Positions 1 through 12,853 of a stretch of 64,000 nt of DNA are shown here, one piece after another. Origin of the DNA: Cercospora beticola (taxonomy: Eukaryota > Ascomycota > Dothideomycetes > Mycosphaerellales > Mycosphaerellaceae); NCBI RefSeq assembly GCF_033473495.1, contig NC_088938.1:868001-932000 (forward strand), written 5' to 3'. How positions within the stretch are numbered: the first letter of the stretch is position 1; each line of letters opens with the position of its first letter. Below the pieces are notes generated by a model, which did no database searches, was not told the DNA's origin, and was given only the letters and a program-made list of their open reading frames with translations. Position numbers and translations under genes: made by a program.

Positions 1-86
1 ACAATGACGATGGCGAAGACCCTGGCCGCCTGCTCCTGGTCGAGGCGCTTGTGAAAGTGTGGAGGCCGTCGGAGCCTCCGAAACAT
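1..86 (-). CDS. 5' end of an unidentified gene running off the left edge
   Basis: An ATG on the minus strand at 84-86 opens a frame that stays open to the edge of the window (28 codons). The peptide starts MFRRLRRPPHFHKRLDQ and is rich in Arg, with Gln, Ala and hydrophobic residues following, which would fit a mitochondrial presequence or a basic N-terminus. No domain can be recognised in so short a piece. It would be divergent from FOL1, sharing the roughly 185 bp promoter interval. Support is only the open frame, plausible codon use and the divergent arrangement, so it may not be a gene. Confidence 0.35.
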   Translation of the reverse strand, partial: MFRRLRRPPHFHKRLDQEQAARVFAIVI

Positions 87-271
87 TTCGCCGACGACAC
101 TTGCACACTCGGCCAGATTTGCTGCACGACGCGATGCACATATCCAACATGGCCTCACTTCCGCCCCGCAAGCACGTCATGAAGCACGTAACCAGAGCAT
201 GCCGCGCATCTCCATAAGCTTTCGGGAGTCGACCAGCAGCGCGCGTTGGGCTGACCTCCCAGCACTCCAAA

Positions 272-3200
272 ATGTGGTCTCGCAGCTTGCTCAGACCATT
301 GCCCAAGCTATGTCGAGCTCGTGGATTGGTGAAGCCGCGTTATTCTACATTCTGCGACCGCTCGCTCTACGAGAATGGCACATTCCATGCTGCTCAAGAT
401 GATTCATCATATCATCTGCCTGCTCTAGACGATGCCCGTTCGAGGACATTGGCCACCAGCCACGACAACTTGCATCCACTCGCGAACGACCGTGCTCCGC
501 GTGAAGGATTGTCATCGGGCTTGCAGTCCAGCAATGGTTCGCCTGCAGATGGCCAGCCTGCTCAATCGGCAGCGTCCCGCAAAGTTGGCTCAGATATGCA
601 ATACGACGAAACTGGTCTGGAAGTCACGGCGCATGACGATAGAAGCATATCGTTCAACATGTAGGCCGCATCCGCCCTCTATCATCGGATTGATATTGAC
701 GATTCAAAGGTCAAACGCAGCTCGCTCAATCACAGGCGTTGCGCGTTTCAAGCTCTGTGTCCGCCAACCTGGAGACGGCCACCTTCGTGGCCCCACCACC
801 TATGCGGAACGGTTACGAATTATGCGCATGCTGGACCACCAAATTCAACAATCTCATACACTCGGCCTAGGCGCCCTTGCTTCGGCTGTCCGAGCAGTTG
901 ACAAAACTTTACAGGACGGTCAACGAGTACTGCTCTTTGGCCCTGGTATGACCAAGGCAACCATAACTGCCGATGGCCCACTAGACTATGGGTTTCATGT
1001 TCGTTTCCGTAAAGATCACGGGCTCTGCGGCACCCAGATCAAACATTTATTCATTTACGTGTTCGGCAACTACAACGAAGACAGCGCTGTAGAATCCCAA
1101 AGCAAATCGGGTCCCATCCAGTTCGACCTGAAACATCTTCAACAAACGGCTGACATGGTGATCGAGCGTATCCGTGACGCCATGAGCTTCCATGAACCAG
1201 AAGCTTTATTGAAGACCATTGCGGAGAGTATGCTTCGTGTCCTACGGTTCCGCACACCTCACCTGGGTATCAAAGGCGTTAGTATGACAACTAGGCCTGC
1301 ATCTGAAGAGCAACCGAGGCTCAAAGTTCATGCCTGCTGGGCAGACGCCGAGTGCGGCGTGCCAGCTGAACACGACCGGCTCTCCAAAGCAGTTGAGGTT
1401 AATGTCAAGCAAGTACCGAGAGGCAACCCTTTGGCCGAGCAGGAAAATGATGTCGATGAAGAAGAAAGCGAAGAAATGATCAGCGCCGCGCCAGATGCGG
1501 AGAAGTCCAGTCCTCAGCCGAAGCAGGAGGAAAGTGTCCATCTTACGATTCCCCTGCCACTCGTGCGTGTATCAGGTGGCAAGGAGCTTCTATTTGATTC
1601 TGGAGAAGTAAAGTAAGTGACCAGAAGCCTCGACCTTCGAGCTCATCACTGACTAGGACTAGGACCAAGTCACTTTGGCGTTTCGGAATGTCGAGATACA
1701 AGATTATGTTGAGATGGCCAATTGCAGCCAATCTGCCTCATGATCTAACGCGAGATCTTGTCAAGCAAGCTACAGAAAATGCCATTCAGAAGACATCAGG
1801 AGTCGACTGCGCAGCCCTGAGTCACGCTGTTCAGACGTTGCAGACATCGCTTCCGTCTTGTCCATTGGTCACGTTGCAGGTTTTCGATGAGGCTCGTGCC
1901 AAGTCACAGAAACTGGAAATGGATCCTCATGCATCGTTATTTACCTTCAGGACGACCCCGGAACGAAAACGAAAAGGTCTTTGGGAATTGGCACTGATTG
2001 GCATGCCGATCTCAAATGCACGTATCGCAGATGCCGCATCAGATCAGATCGTCGAGATGGACATGAGGCTCTGTTTCGGTGCGCATCCGGCTGCTAATAT
2101 GGCGGGCCATGATCGCCTCGAACAGCAGCGTTATGACATGACCCTTGCCGCGATGGAGCTTCTCAGACCAGTGCTCCAAGCAAGCTCCCGGATAACCTGG
2201 GAAGAATTTGCAAACGATTGCGTTGGGTCATTGTCTGGTGCACAACTGCCGGTGGAGGGTTGTCCCGCTATTGACCACGTGGCAATTCAAGTCTTCACAG
2301 CGTCGGTACATGACGGGCCTCGCAGAACGCTTCGGGGGAGTGCGACATCTTCTTCACAAAACTCCACGGCAATGGTAGCATTGGGCAGTAACCTCGGAAA
2401 TCGTATTGCGAACATCGAAGCTGCCTGTCGACGGCTTGAGGCCGACCCAGACATCAACATAGTTGGAACAAGCCTACTGTACGAGACCAAGGCAATGTAC
2501 GTGGAGGAACAAGCAGCCTTTGTGAATGGCATGTGCAAGGTACGTGAACACGGACTGTCGATCACGCAAGACACTGACTTTCCTAGATCCGTACCGATCT
2601 TCCGCCCTTTGACCTCCTGAACCGACTCCAGAGCATCGAAAACGAATTGGGGCGCGTGAAGCTGATTGATAAAGGGCCGCGAAACATCGATTTAGACATC
2701 GCAACATACGCCCGTGATTCCATCGACTCGGAACGTCTCACCGTTCCTCACAAACAAATGCTTGAGCGAGAATTTGTTCTGCGGCCCTACTGCGAGTGAG
2801 TGAGTTTCTTAAACACGTCTTACGTCAGCTAAGCGGTATCCAGCATTCATCCAACTTATGTGCATCCCCGAACAGGGAGGCGTATGGAGAATCACTTGGT
2901 AGAGCTCATGAGTGGGGAGAGCACCATGTATCCGTTCACGCCGTTGGCGCCGGAATGCGAGCCATTACGAGCGCTCGAACCTACACGTCGTACATGGTTG
3001 ATGTCGATTCTGAACGTCACCCCCGACTCATTCTCCGACGGAGGATCACATGAGCCGACCGATATGGATGCTCTAAGGAGAACAGTCAACGCGCATATCT
3101 CTGCTGGAGTCACCATTATTGACATAGGCGGCCAGTCGTCCCGTCCAAATGCACCAGACGTGAGCCCGGACGAGGAGATTTCTCGCATATTGCCTGCGAT

Positions 3201-3957
3201 TGAGGTCATCAAGTCAATTCCAGAGGCTAAGCACATCGCTATCAGCGTCGATACGTACCGGGCGGCTGTCGCTAAAGCAGCGGTACACGCTGGGGCTCAC
3301 ATCATTAACGACATATCGGCTGGGACTTTGGACGATGAAATGCTGCCAACCATCGCTCGCCTCGGCTGTACTTACATCATGATGCACATGCGCGGCACAC
3401 CAGCTACAATGCAAAGTGAACAAAATACCTCGTATCCTGGAGGGCTCATACCGACGATTGCAAATGAGTTAAGAAGCAGGCTCATTGCGGCGCTAAAGGC
3501 AGGCATACGGCCCTGGCGCATTATTTTCGACCCTGGAGTAGGTTTCGCGAAGACCGCAGAGCAAAATGCGGAGCTGCTGGGTCGTTTTGGAGAGCTGAGG
3601 AACCATCCCAAACTGAAGAATTTCCCCTGGCTCGTAGGCTCGAGTCGAAAAGGTTTCATTGGAAAGTTTACTGGTGCTGAGGATCCAAAGGATCGGACCG
3701 AGGGTACCGCTGCTACAGTTACAGCTGCTATCGCTGGCGGAGCGGAGATTGTAAGAGTGCACGATGTGAAGGAGATGTCGAGGGTCGTAAAGATGGCGGA
3801 TGCGATGTATAGGCGTGCGCCACCTGGCCCGGCGGCTGTGGAGAAAGCGGAAGATGATAGACAGGAACAACTTGAGATTGAAGCTCGCGATGAAGACATG
3901 GAAGACGACGAGGAGACGGAGACGGAGACGAAGGCGGAGGACGAGGAGCAAAAGTAG
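272..3957 (+). CDS. FOL1: Trifunctional folic acid synthesis protein (dihydroneopterin aldolase / HPPK / dihydropteroate synthase)
   Basis: Fused folate enzyme making dihydropteroate from dihydroneopterin; yeast Fol1 is mitochondrial. The HPPK part begins VALGSNLGNRI near 2370 and contains GPRNIDLDI. The DHPS part (about 2980-3840) shows LNVTPDSFSDGG, DIGGQSSRP, FDPGVGFAK and GSSRKGFIGK, so sulfonamide-target and pterin/pABA-site motifs are intact. The region at about 900-2300 is a divergent pair of FolB-like aldolase modules. Clear introns are 1613-1656, 2540-2586 and 2796-2843, all with matching phase. The first exon is uncertain: an ATG at 272 opens a Ser/Arg-rich, presequence-like N-terminus ending at a stop at 662-664. 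The frame used downstream is different, so at least one intron lies between about 560 and 900 that I could not place. The C-terminus is an acidic Glu/Asp/Thr tail. The enzyme identity is certain; the N-terminal exon model is not. Confidence 0.9.
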
Positions 3958-4278
3958 TTCTGAGGCGTGTCTGGCGTTTCTGTTTGCATAGACCAGAGCA
4001 TAGAAGCATGGCGAAGGCGCAAGGCATTCTATACATGTGTACAAATATGAAATCGTAGCATTCACATACCCTGCTAGAGGGCGAATCACCGTCATTGAAG
4101 CGGAGAAGCGAATCAAAATCACAGTACAACGGAGTGACCATATTGGTGACGGATCGTGTGTACTCGCGTGCAGTAAGCAGCTTACAAAGCCCGACCTTCG
4201 ATTTGTTTCAGCACAAACAAATGCCATCAGCATCATAATTCCTATACAACATCCTGCCTCCCTCCCATCCCATCTCCT

Positions 4279-7025
4279 CTATTCCGCAACAGGACAATGA
4301 TCATAATTCCCACTCGCATTATTTCCCCACCAAGTCGGGAACGGATGCGATTTCCCTCCGGCCCCAAACACCGCAAACGAAAGTATAAACAACGCAAACA
4401 ACGCTCCACCATCAAAAGCTCCCGTCACAAGATACGAGAAATTCTTGAAAAATTTCGGCCGGTAGTTGCGGAGAAAGTATTGCACGAAGAAACCTGAGAG
4501 GATTTGGCTGAAGATTACGCAGGTTTGAGAGGCGTTGTAGGGAACGAAGCCGGCGTATTGGATGAATTGGGGGAGGTTGAGGGAGGAGGTGGAGATGTTG
4601 TGGATGCGGGGGATGAACTGTTGATTGGAGTGTCAGTGAGTACTGCGATTCGGTGAGGTGGATTATGACTTACATGGACAAAGATGCGATGCAGCACGAC
4701 AGCGGCGGCTCCGAGGGCGATTGCCACAGTGACCATGTAATATCGGCCGCCAGATTTGTAGAGATATTCGGACAGAGCCCAGGAAGCGGCATTCGTGTTG
4801 TAGGATTGGATGTAGGCGCCGCTCCAGGTAGAGTCGCCATTGCCGTTGACGAGGAGATCTTCTTGGCTTGTTACGATTGAGATCATGACGGCGTAGTTGA
4901 TGAAACCGCCGAATACGGTGCCCCAGATTTGGGTAAGGAACATGACTCGGGGAGGAATTTTGACTGTAAACTATGTCAGCATTGGTCTTGGATGAAAAGG
5001 AACCGAGGTTCGACTCACGATACTCGCCCATCTTGAGATCGTTGGACAGGTTGACGGTGTTGATGATCAAGTTGTGAGACCATGCTGCAAAGTACATGTT
5101 TCCTATCGGTCGACCAGGGAGTACGAAACCAGCAATCATTTTCGACAGATTGTTAGTGGCAATGCCGTTGCCATACCGGGAATAGAGGATGGTGCTCTGC
5201 AAGACGAGCTGTGTTAGTGTCGTATCAGATATCGCCACAGTCTCAGATTTGGACTCACAATGGGAGCAATGATCACGGCCGTAAGCAGTGACACCAAATA
5301 CGCCCAAAAGGGCAAAGTGATGTTCTCTTTCACGACAACGATAGTACCAAGCACGAAACTGCCCACGAGGACAATGGTATACCACCACCACGGACATTCC
5401 TTGTAGTGCTTTGCCATGTGCTGGTGATGGCGGTCGCCGGAAACGTCTGTCCGCGACTCCTTGTATGCTCTGACGATATCACCTCCCCAGAACAAGGCGA
5501 CATGGGTGATGAGTGCGCCAATCTGAACTAGAGGTCAGCTATGCGAAGTTGTAACAAGACAATGGTGAACGCTAGCACATACCGCAGCATTTGCCATGAA
5601 CACAGCATACGCGAAACTGCCCGCCAACCTGGGCAGACCCTGTTCAGCAAGGACTGCTTTGTCGAGTATGCCATTTTTGAAGACCTTGGAAATGGGATAG
5701 CTGGATCCGTCGGCAGATCGTAAGGTTGTAGACATGAACGGCAAAGACTTGGCGTCCCAAATATTCGCGTACCAAATAATGATCATCATAATGAAGCAGG
5801 TGAAGAAACCAACTGCGGCATTTGCTTGTAACTTCAATGGTAGCGATGTTTGGTAAGATGTGATCTGCGGACATTATCCTCAGCGTTAGCTATCAGGAGC
5901 AGTGCACAAAGACAGCCCAGACAGATGGAAGGATTGGCCATAAACTTACATATTGCCAGTCAAACGACAGACTGAACAATCCCAAGCCCTCGTTGTTAGT
6001 CGCTCCGCCAAAGAACCTGGTCAAAGTTTCGGCCTTGGGTCCTGTAGCACGCATTGCAGCTAAGCACGGGATCGAGACAGAATTGAGCCACGGGAAAATG
6101 TACGACGGGAGGAATTCGTAGAAGAACATGCCCACGAAGCTGTACCAAAACCAGCGAAGAGGCTTCGAGCTCTTAACTTCTTGCCAGTGCAGACCTTGCA
6201 ATGTCTTCACTGTAGGCAGTGTACCCCAGTATACCGCTTCAACGTGATACACACAAATAGGTCGGAACAATCCAGTGAGACCATACCCGAAGAGACCGAT
6301 TGAAATGATGCTCAGGATGACCGTGGCGGCACTGATGGGTAGGTCATAAAACAGCTTTTGTGCGGCGAATATGGTGCAAGTCGCGGAAGCGTTGGAGGCA
6401 GCCGTGGCAGTGATGGCCGCAATTGCATGTTCCTTTAGTGTCCATGGGCCGTAGTTGAAGAAGCATAGCACGCTGATCCAGAGTGGCAGTTTGCCTTGAC
6501 CGCCTCGGGCTTTCCATCGTGCCTCGTATACATCGCCGCGTGGCAAGAACATGGCCCAGGCTCCGCCAGCGAAATAGGCTATCAGCACGATGAAGGTGCC
6601 TTGGATGGTGACGACGGTGGGTTTGAACTGATTGCGGGATAAAGATCGTCAGTATCGCTGTGCTTCTCGCACAATAGGAGTTCGCATCTCTGTTCGGACG
6701 ATGTTGACAGCACACTCACATGATAGATCTGGGTCATGACAGCCTGGAAAGCTGACAGTGCCGTGGCCAAGAACATGCTGCGGAACGTCAAAGGGTTCTC
6801 GAAATCATCCCTCATCGGCAGTAAGTGGAAAGCTGCATAGGATGCGGTCGCGATGACCACATCGTCTCTCTCCTCCTCGCTGTCTTCGGATTGAGTGACG
6901 GTCGGGTGTCCATTCTTGATATCAGATTCGCGGGACAGCGCATCGTCTGCTGGCAGTACAGCATGGTCGGGCAGCTTGGAGGCAGAGAAGAGCGCCCCAT
7001 CGGGGTCGACATGACTCTTTTCCAT
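4279..7025 (-). CDS. OPT-family oligopeptide transporter
   Basis: Proton-coupled oligopeptide (or glutathione/siderophore-related) transporter of the fungal OPT family, expected at the plasma membrane. Seven exons join in phase: 7025-6720, 6627-5950, 5864-5583, 5522-5259, 5196-5019, 4963-4674 and 4617-4279, with introns of 55-92 bp, giving about 778 residues, the usual OPT size. A hydrophilic acidic N-terminus of about 75 residues precedes many hydrophobic segments. Family signatures visible are KIPPRVMF before a membrane segment and the C-terminal ending TGAFDGGALFALF...FPTWWGNN, followed by a short hydrophilic end. The 3' end faces FOL1 with about 320 bp between the stops. A TATA-like ATATATAA lies about 150 bp upstream of the ATG on the far side. 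The substrate cannot be told from sequence. Confidence 0.93.
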
Positions 7026-8392
7026 GGTTGTTGTCGGTGATCACAGAAGTGGTGTGTTCCGATCACATCTGGTCCTTGTTGTACTGAATCGCGGGCTGGC
7101 GCTCGAGGTGCAAACTGTAAAACGTCGAACAGTGCGAGTGTGCCACTTCTCAGCGAAACCATGGCGCAAGATATATAAGACGCCTAGCATCCCATCAAGC
7201 CTGCTTGGCCAGAATCTTAACCTCCGTGCAAGACCGAGATGCCACGCGACAGCGGGGCCAATGTGGGACGGAAAAGCCTCAACGCAGACTGATTTTCCGA
7301 TATTTGGAGCATACCCTACAATACACTAGGTCCATCTCGGCAGGTCTCCAGATGGCGTCTTCACTGGCAGAATAAAATGTCAGATAGCACGATATATGCT
7401 AGCCATTTCGTGATGGTCCACCTTCCCGAAGGCTTGCCGCTTATACGAGGTTTCACTAATCATTCTCAGGGCTGTACCAGTCTTGGGGCTCTGTTCTCAT
7501 GGCAGAAACTGCGAAGATCTGGGCTTGAAAGTGATGGAAATTATGCAGTTCCGTAGTCGAGGTTGCTGCGCCGAAGAACGAAGGGATTGTGGCAGAGGGA
7601 GGCTGGGAGTCCTGCTCAAAAGTGGTGGGATGGTTTGGACCACCGGATATCCTTCTCATCGTGAGATCGCGTGCGTGCAGGGGTCCATTGCGCAAAGTTG
7701 TTGGGCTGCTGGCAGTCGAGAACATCGACAGCAGAAGAGGGTCGAGATGATCGTGTTTATGCCAGAGATGTGGAGTGTCAATTGAAGAAGGCGCTCGGCA
7801 TTACATAAGTCATCCTTCCCGCTTCGACTTCAACTCGGACCCTAAACACCCAAAGGACATCAACTCAACCCAAAACGGGCACCCCTGGCTCTCACTGTTC
7901 CTTGTCACATGTGCCAAGACGGGCTTGCATCTTTGTCGTGACATGCGGTTTCCAGAAAGCATGAAGCACGAGCTTCAGCATACAGTTATGGCCCTGCACT
8001 AACCGCTGACATTTACTAACCTTTTGAACGCAGACAAGACGCTTCGTCAATGTACATGGCTGCTATGCCATGAGCTTAGGCCGAGGCGTCATAGTAAAGT
8101 ACCAGCGATCAAATACCCGAACGAGGATTCGCACATCACATTCGAAGCCTCATACTCTTGGACTCGTTGCCCCTAAGGCGCCTTTGCTTAATCGTCTCCG
8201 TTTCCAGGTTTGGCTGAACGTATCAGCCTGCACCCAACTATTAATCGATGCTTGGAACCACTCCTAGTCTTCACTCAATCCTGAAGAACCAGAAAATCAC
8301 AGCCAACCGATTAGAAACGACTCCTTATCCAATATTTGGCATTTTTGGCATTTTTGGGCCTCGTTCCGTGCATGCGTGGCAAAGAGAGACAA
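7026..8392. other. Intergenic region, no gene seen
   Basis: This holds the OPT promoter and then about 1.2 kb in which both strands carry only short overlapping frames with no recognisable domain, no splice-linked exon series and no tRNA. I see nothing more in it. Confidence 0.6.
7170..7178 (-). promoter_or_regulatory. TATA-like element upstream of the OPT gene
   Basis: The forward strand reads GATATATAAG here, i.e. CTTATATATC on the gene strand, about 145-155 bp upstream of the OPT start codon. Spacing fits a fungal core promoter, but no experimental support is visible and AT-rich matches of this kind occur by chance. Confidence 0.3.
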
Positions 8393-9511
8393 TCAATTCC
8401 TACGCACCATCTGCATGGGGAAAGATAGCGAGCACTGACAACAATCCAGCAGCCATCGTGGGCGCCGCCTTTTTACTTTGGCCGGTCGTTCATCGCGTCG
8501 CTTTTGCTCAGCAACGAGCATGTGAAATGAACCAAGAGCTTTGGATGTCGTGGAACGATCTTCGGTGGCATCTTGATCGGGGTGAGCGTTGCGTGTTTGA
8601 AGATCAGTCGGCCCCCAGTTCAGGACAATCGCACTACAGGAATAAAGTGAGTTTATAAAGCACCCATTTGACTCTCGCTCGTCCCAGACTGACCCCTTCT
8701 TTACATTGCGTCTAGGGCGGAAGTTATGCTCATTCATTTGGAGGAGAGAGCCGTTGGTATCAGCCTCAAGAAAATGCGCAGTCTCGATGGGAACGATATC
8801 AGGCGTTGTCCAACCGCCAGGGCCTCGTATGCCTGCAAAACCATAACATTGCCACATGCCATTGCTCTGAAGCCACTTGTACTCCATCAGGACTTCCTGC
8901 CCTATAGCTGGCGATTCTTCGATCACTCCGGTGTGTCTCATCACAACCCAAGATATAGCTTCCTGCTTCTGCCTGTCGACCATGACCTCGCAATCTAATA
9001 TTGCAGTACTGAAGGTGGTAGTCTTGATAGATCGCATGTACTGATGAAATTTGTCCCTAGCATCCGGATCATCACTGTCGACTTCGCAGTCAACATCGAC
9101 ACCAAGATGTGTGTAGCTCGGTGATAAGTATCGAGTCACAAACGGAGAGTCCAACCGTCTGTCGTCGCAGATGGCGATCTTGGCTAAGGTAAGCCAACGC
9201 ACCCATTCTGCGGTCCTAGTATCTGTTAAGTCGATGCTATGGTCAGCGAGCAGCAGAAGTCCATCGGGAAGAGATCGCACGAGGCTACCTTCATCTTGAG
9301 GCTTAGGTGCCTCCGATTCTTTGTGTATACGAAACATCCCGTTGTGCTGCACGCAGACGCAGCGAAGTCCCGCTCCAGTGCACTGCTTGCATTCCAGACC
9401 TCTTACATTGTGTTGAGCAGCTTGAACTGACTCCAGCACATCGACCATCGCCTTGTCTTTCGAGTGTGTAGCCACCATGGATTTGAAATCGGAAGTGGTT
9501 AGAGTACGCAC
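8393..9511 (-). CDS. Unrecognised protein, single long frame
   Basis: A 372-codon frame from an ATG at 9511. I do not recognise a family. The N-terminal part has a Cys pair cluster (CKQC about residues 41-44, CVCV about 51-54), then an acidic segment and a stretch with alternating hydrophobic residues and a MRHTGV motif near residue 196 that could be a small alpha/beta barrel fold of the SnoaL kind; that is a weak impression only. The C-terminal 100 residues (after about residue 265) are Arg/Lys-rich and look less like a folded domain, so the true gene may end earlier or splice around 8640-8740. The neighbours are gene-poor DNA on both sides, consistent with an accessory or lineage-specific gene. 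Confidence 0.45.
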   Translation of the reverse strand: MRTLTTSDFKSMVATHSKDKAMVDVLESVQAAQHNVRGLECKQCTGAGLRCVCVQHNGMFRIHKESEAPKPQDEGSLVRSLPDGLLLLADHSIDLTDTRTAEWVRWLTLAKIAICDDRRLDSPFVTRYLSPSYTHLGVDVDCEVDSDDPDARDKFHQYMRSIKTTTFSTAILDCEVMVDRQKQEAISWVVMRHTGVIEESPAIGQEVLMEYKWLQSNGMWQCYGFAGIRGPGGWTTPDIVPIETAHFLEADTNGSLLQMNEHNFRPRRNVKKGSVWDERESNGCFINSLYSCSAIVLNWGPTDLQTRNAHPDQDATEDRSTTSKALGSFHMLVAEQKRRDERPAKVKRRRPRWLLDCCQCSLSFPMQMVRRN

Positions 9512-12500
9512 TGAGCACTAAGACGTGCTTTCTCGAATGTACACCACCATTGGACACATGGAGTCGGAAAATGCTGCTTAACACGGAGCGTTGAAATAAC
9601 GATTTCGACTTTGGTTTCTGCTTGCGAACTCATGTAGCGCATCCTGCACTTCCGTTCTCTCGCATAGAACTAGAGTGGTGAACATCCATACGAGGCCAAA
9701 CGACTAGTTTCAATACATTCGCAATATCGAAGCTGATTCGTCACTTCTATTTATTTCATGACTCGTGACACTTCTATCGGCCGCAAGAAATTGCAACTTC
9801 CAATGGATATCTCCTAAGGCACGAGGCGCCAAGTAACCTAATGGCAGGGCACCCCAAGCTTCTCTCACTCACGCACGCTACAGCCCCTCCATACATACGG
9901 AGATCGGATGGCAGGGTACGTCTCGATTCCTAGGCATATGTAACCTTCCTGACAGCCCATTCAGAGCAACTTTGCCCGGAGCTCATTCCCAAACACATCT
10001 GTGATCTCTTGGACATCCGTCAATTGAGTCGATATCGAACAACTCCGAGCAACGTGCGCTCTGGAACAGTCTTCGAATTGGATGTTCCTGGCACTCGCAG
10101 AGGCAGTCAATTGAAGAGACATTCGGGGATTCCTTCTTGAACAGGAAAATACAGTTATTGCGCCGTAACTACAGTCCGGGTGGAGATCGCGTCATGTTTA
10201 GGATTCGAAGTCGCTAGGGATCCTGGACCAAGAATGTTTGAGGACCGCAAGATGTCGGATAAATAGCATATGAACTTGGCATAACATCGCTCGAGCCCGA
10301 TGTGAACCATAGCGTTGCCCAAAATGAATTTCCCCTCATCCCGACTATGCCATCCATTGTGGAGAGACCAGGCATGGAGGTGACAAAGACAGTACCAGAG
10401 ACAGATTATCCCTGCTTTTGCTGACTTATGACGCGAATTCACGCCCTATAGGACCAGGGCTTGCGCCACTGGAAAGTTGGTAATCTCAGTCGCTATGTGG
10501 AATGTTATCGGAGGACCGAACCATGTTTTCAATGGACGGGCAAGCGGATAATGCGTCGTATCAAGACGCGCGTTGTGCCACGGCTTCGATAGTTCAAGGA
10601 CAAATTGCGGGCACCCAACATTCCAGCATGATAAGACGACGCAGGCATACGACTCAGCAGCGGAAGGAAAAAGCTGAGATTCACATCATGCGTACACACC
10701 GCCTGCCAGTTTGATGTTTGCCAATTTCTTCATATCGAAAGTGCGGGTAATACGACCCGCAGTACAGGAAATCAATGTGCAGCGTGCAATGCGTTAGTTG
10801 ATTCATGGTCAGGGGTACCACAGCTATTTGTCTCTGTCTGGATTGGGGCACGGACAATAATTGGATTTGAGTCAGGGAGATGCTCCTTGGCACAAAAATG
10901 CATGGCTGGCATTACACCTGGGCTAACCACTGGTAGCAAGCTGCTAACGCCAGTACAGCATCGTACCCCTGGGTGGCCTTGCTGTCCAGACAACGAACCC
11001 CAATGCCTTGCCACTTCACAAAGCATCACATGGAATATTGCAAGAGAGTCCGCTTTTGAGAGGCAGGATCTGCCTGCCATAAGATGTTGACAGTGCCCTA
11101 ATTGTTCGACCTCCATAGCATCCCGGTCTAGTTTTGCCCTAAGAGAAAAGTGCCAAGAGCTCTGAAAATAGAGAAAGGTTGACGATCATATTCGGGCCAT
11201 CTGGGCCAGTCTTGGTCTCCCTGGGCCTGCCAATACCTCGCGGCTGTAATCATACTCCATAGTGTTCCGTCCCATGCAAGAGGTTCAGAAAGCATTGTGC
11301 GTGAATTCGACTAGCCTTTGATCTCCATTTTCCCGGACCAAGACTATGATTGCGGCGACGATGCCCAGTGATTCTTTTCGTAGGAAACACATCTGAATGG
11401 CGATTCAATTGATTCGGCGAAGGTACTTCCAAACGATACCGCAAGAGGTCCATCATCCCTGCGCCATCAGTACTCAGGCCACCAGCAACGACGGTCTTGC
11501 CGATGTGCTTGCTGGCGATTTGGATCGTAAATCGGACGCAACTTCGGCTCAAATGGATTCCATCTTCGTGGTATTGCTCCAAGCTTTTCTGCCCTACCGT
11601 CTGAGATGCAGCACACCGGTCATGTCTTCTCGTTCGAGCAAGCGCTTCACAGCCTTTAGCTCCGTCCAGCAATGACCTCGTAAAAAGAGAAGACAGACTT
11701 CATTCATGCGTGAAGTTTACACGCGACAGCGGACGGGTTCGTCCAGTGAGAACTTTCACAGATCAAAGCGTCAGACGACTCCAACTGTCAACACGGCTGC
11801 ACGTCGCCAAGTCGCCATGAGTTGTAGGGAAACCAGAGCACCAATTTGACTGCGTCAGAACTTCTCAGGCTCTTGCGAAACTTCATAAGTAAGATCAAGG
11901 AGAACCAAGAGATAGATGAAAACAACTGTCAAGCGAAAATTATACATGTTAACAGACAACATCCTGAGTCAATGCAAAGGAGCAAAGTCAAGCATCTCTG
12001 GTCTGTTCACATCCAGCTATCGGTCTGGCTGGCATTATATTTTGGAGGTCTGTCTCCTTTCACTTCCGAATCAATCTACCTTACAAGCATTGATGCTGGT
12101 CACACGTTGGTTTCTGTGTCTTGAATCGACTATAGCCCCTCCCGTCGGCCTTATTGTCGACGTGTGTGTTCTTGGGTACTCCAAGAGTACTCGTCTATAT
12201 AAGATCGACTGAAAATCACTGAATACGTACATCTCCTACCAATAAGACTCATCGACACTGGATATAGGATCACTTACCTTCACCTGAAATCTATCCACCT
12301 CTTGCAAAACGTCCCTTTCTCTTTTTGGGTGTTTTCGATCACAGCAAGTGGTCGATCCGACACGCTGCAGGCTGGCTGCTGCAAACGACCGGATGATTGA
12401 TCAGATAAGCACTTGATTGACTACGTCGGAACACTCATACCCAAGCCGTTTGCTGGTATCAGCAGTGCCACGGCCAGATCCACCAGTGCCGGTGGAGGCA

Positions 12501-12853
12501 CAACTAGGTCGAGGTGCCATGGTCAGGAGGCGTCGAGTCGGTCGTGAAGGAGAAGCGTGGTGAGAGCGTAGCTACGGAATGGAAGAGGCTGCGAGATAGA
12601 AGAGGGCGCCGAATAGAGGAGTGCGGCAACGAATCCTGATTCAGAGGCTGTGTGCCGTCTTGTTTGTTGGCTGCGTGACGCTGCGCACTGCGCACTGGCT
12701 CCCTTGGCACGCGCACTCTTGCCTCCACGAATTTAGGGAAATTTCGCAGCCAAGGGCGACTTTAGACGACCGAACTACGTCTCCATTGCATCGAGTAAGT
12801 GAATCTGCGTGTACCAAAGACACAGGACTAACTCCGTCTGCTGCCAGCTAGCC
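9512..12853. other. 3.3 kb gene-poor region
   Basis: Both strands contain only short overlapping frames (under about 140 codons) without domains or convincing exon chains. No tRNA or obvious terminal repeats were found by eye. A TATATAAG lies at about 12196-12203 but no gene follows closely. It borders the broken recombinase and may contain decayed mobile DNA that I cannot identify. Confidence 0.5.
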
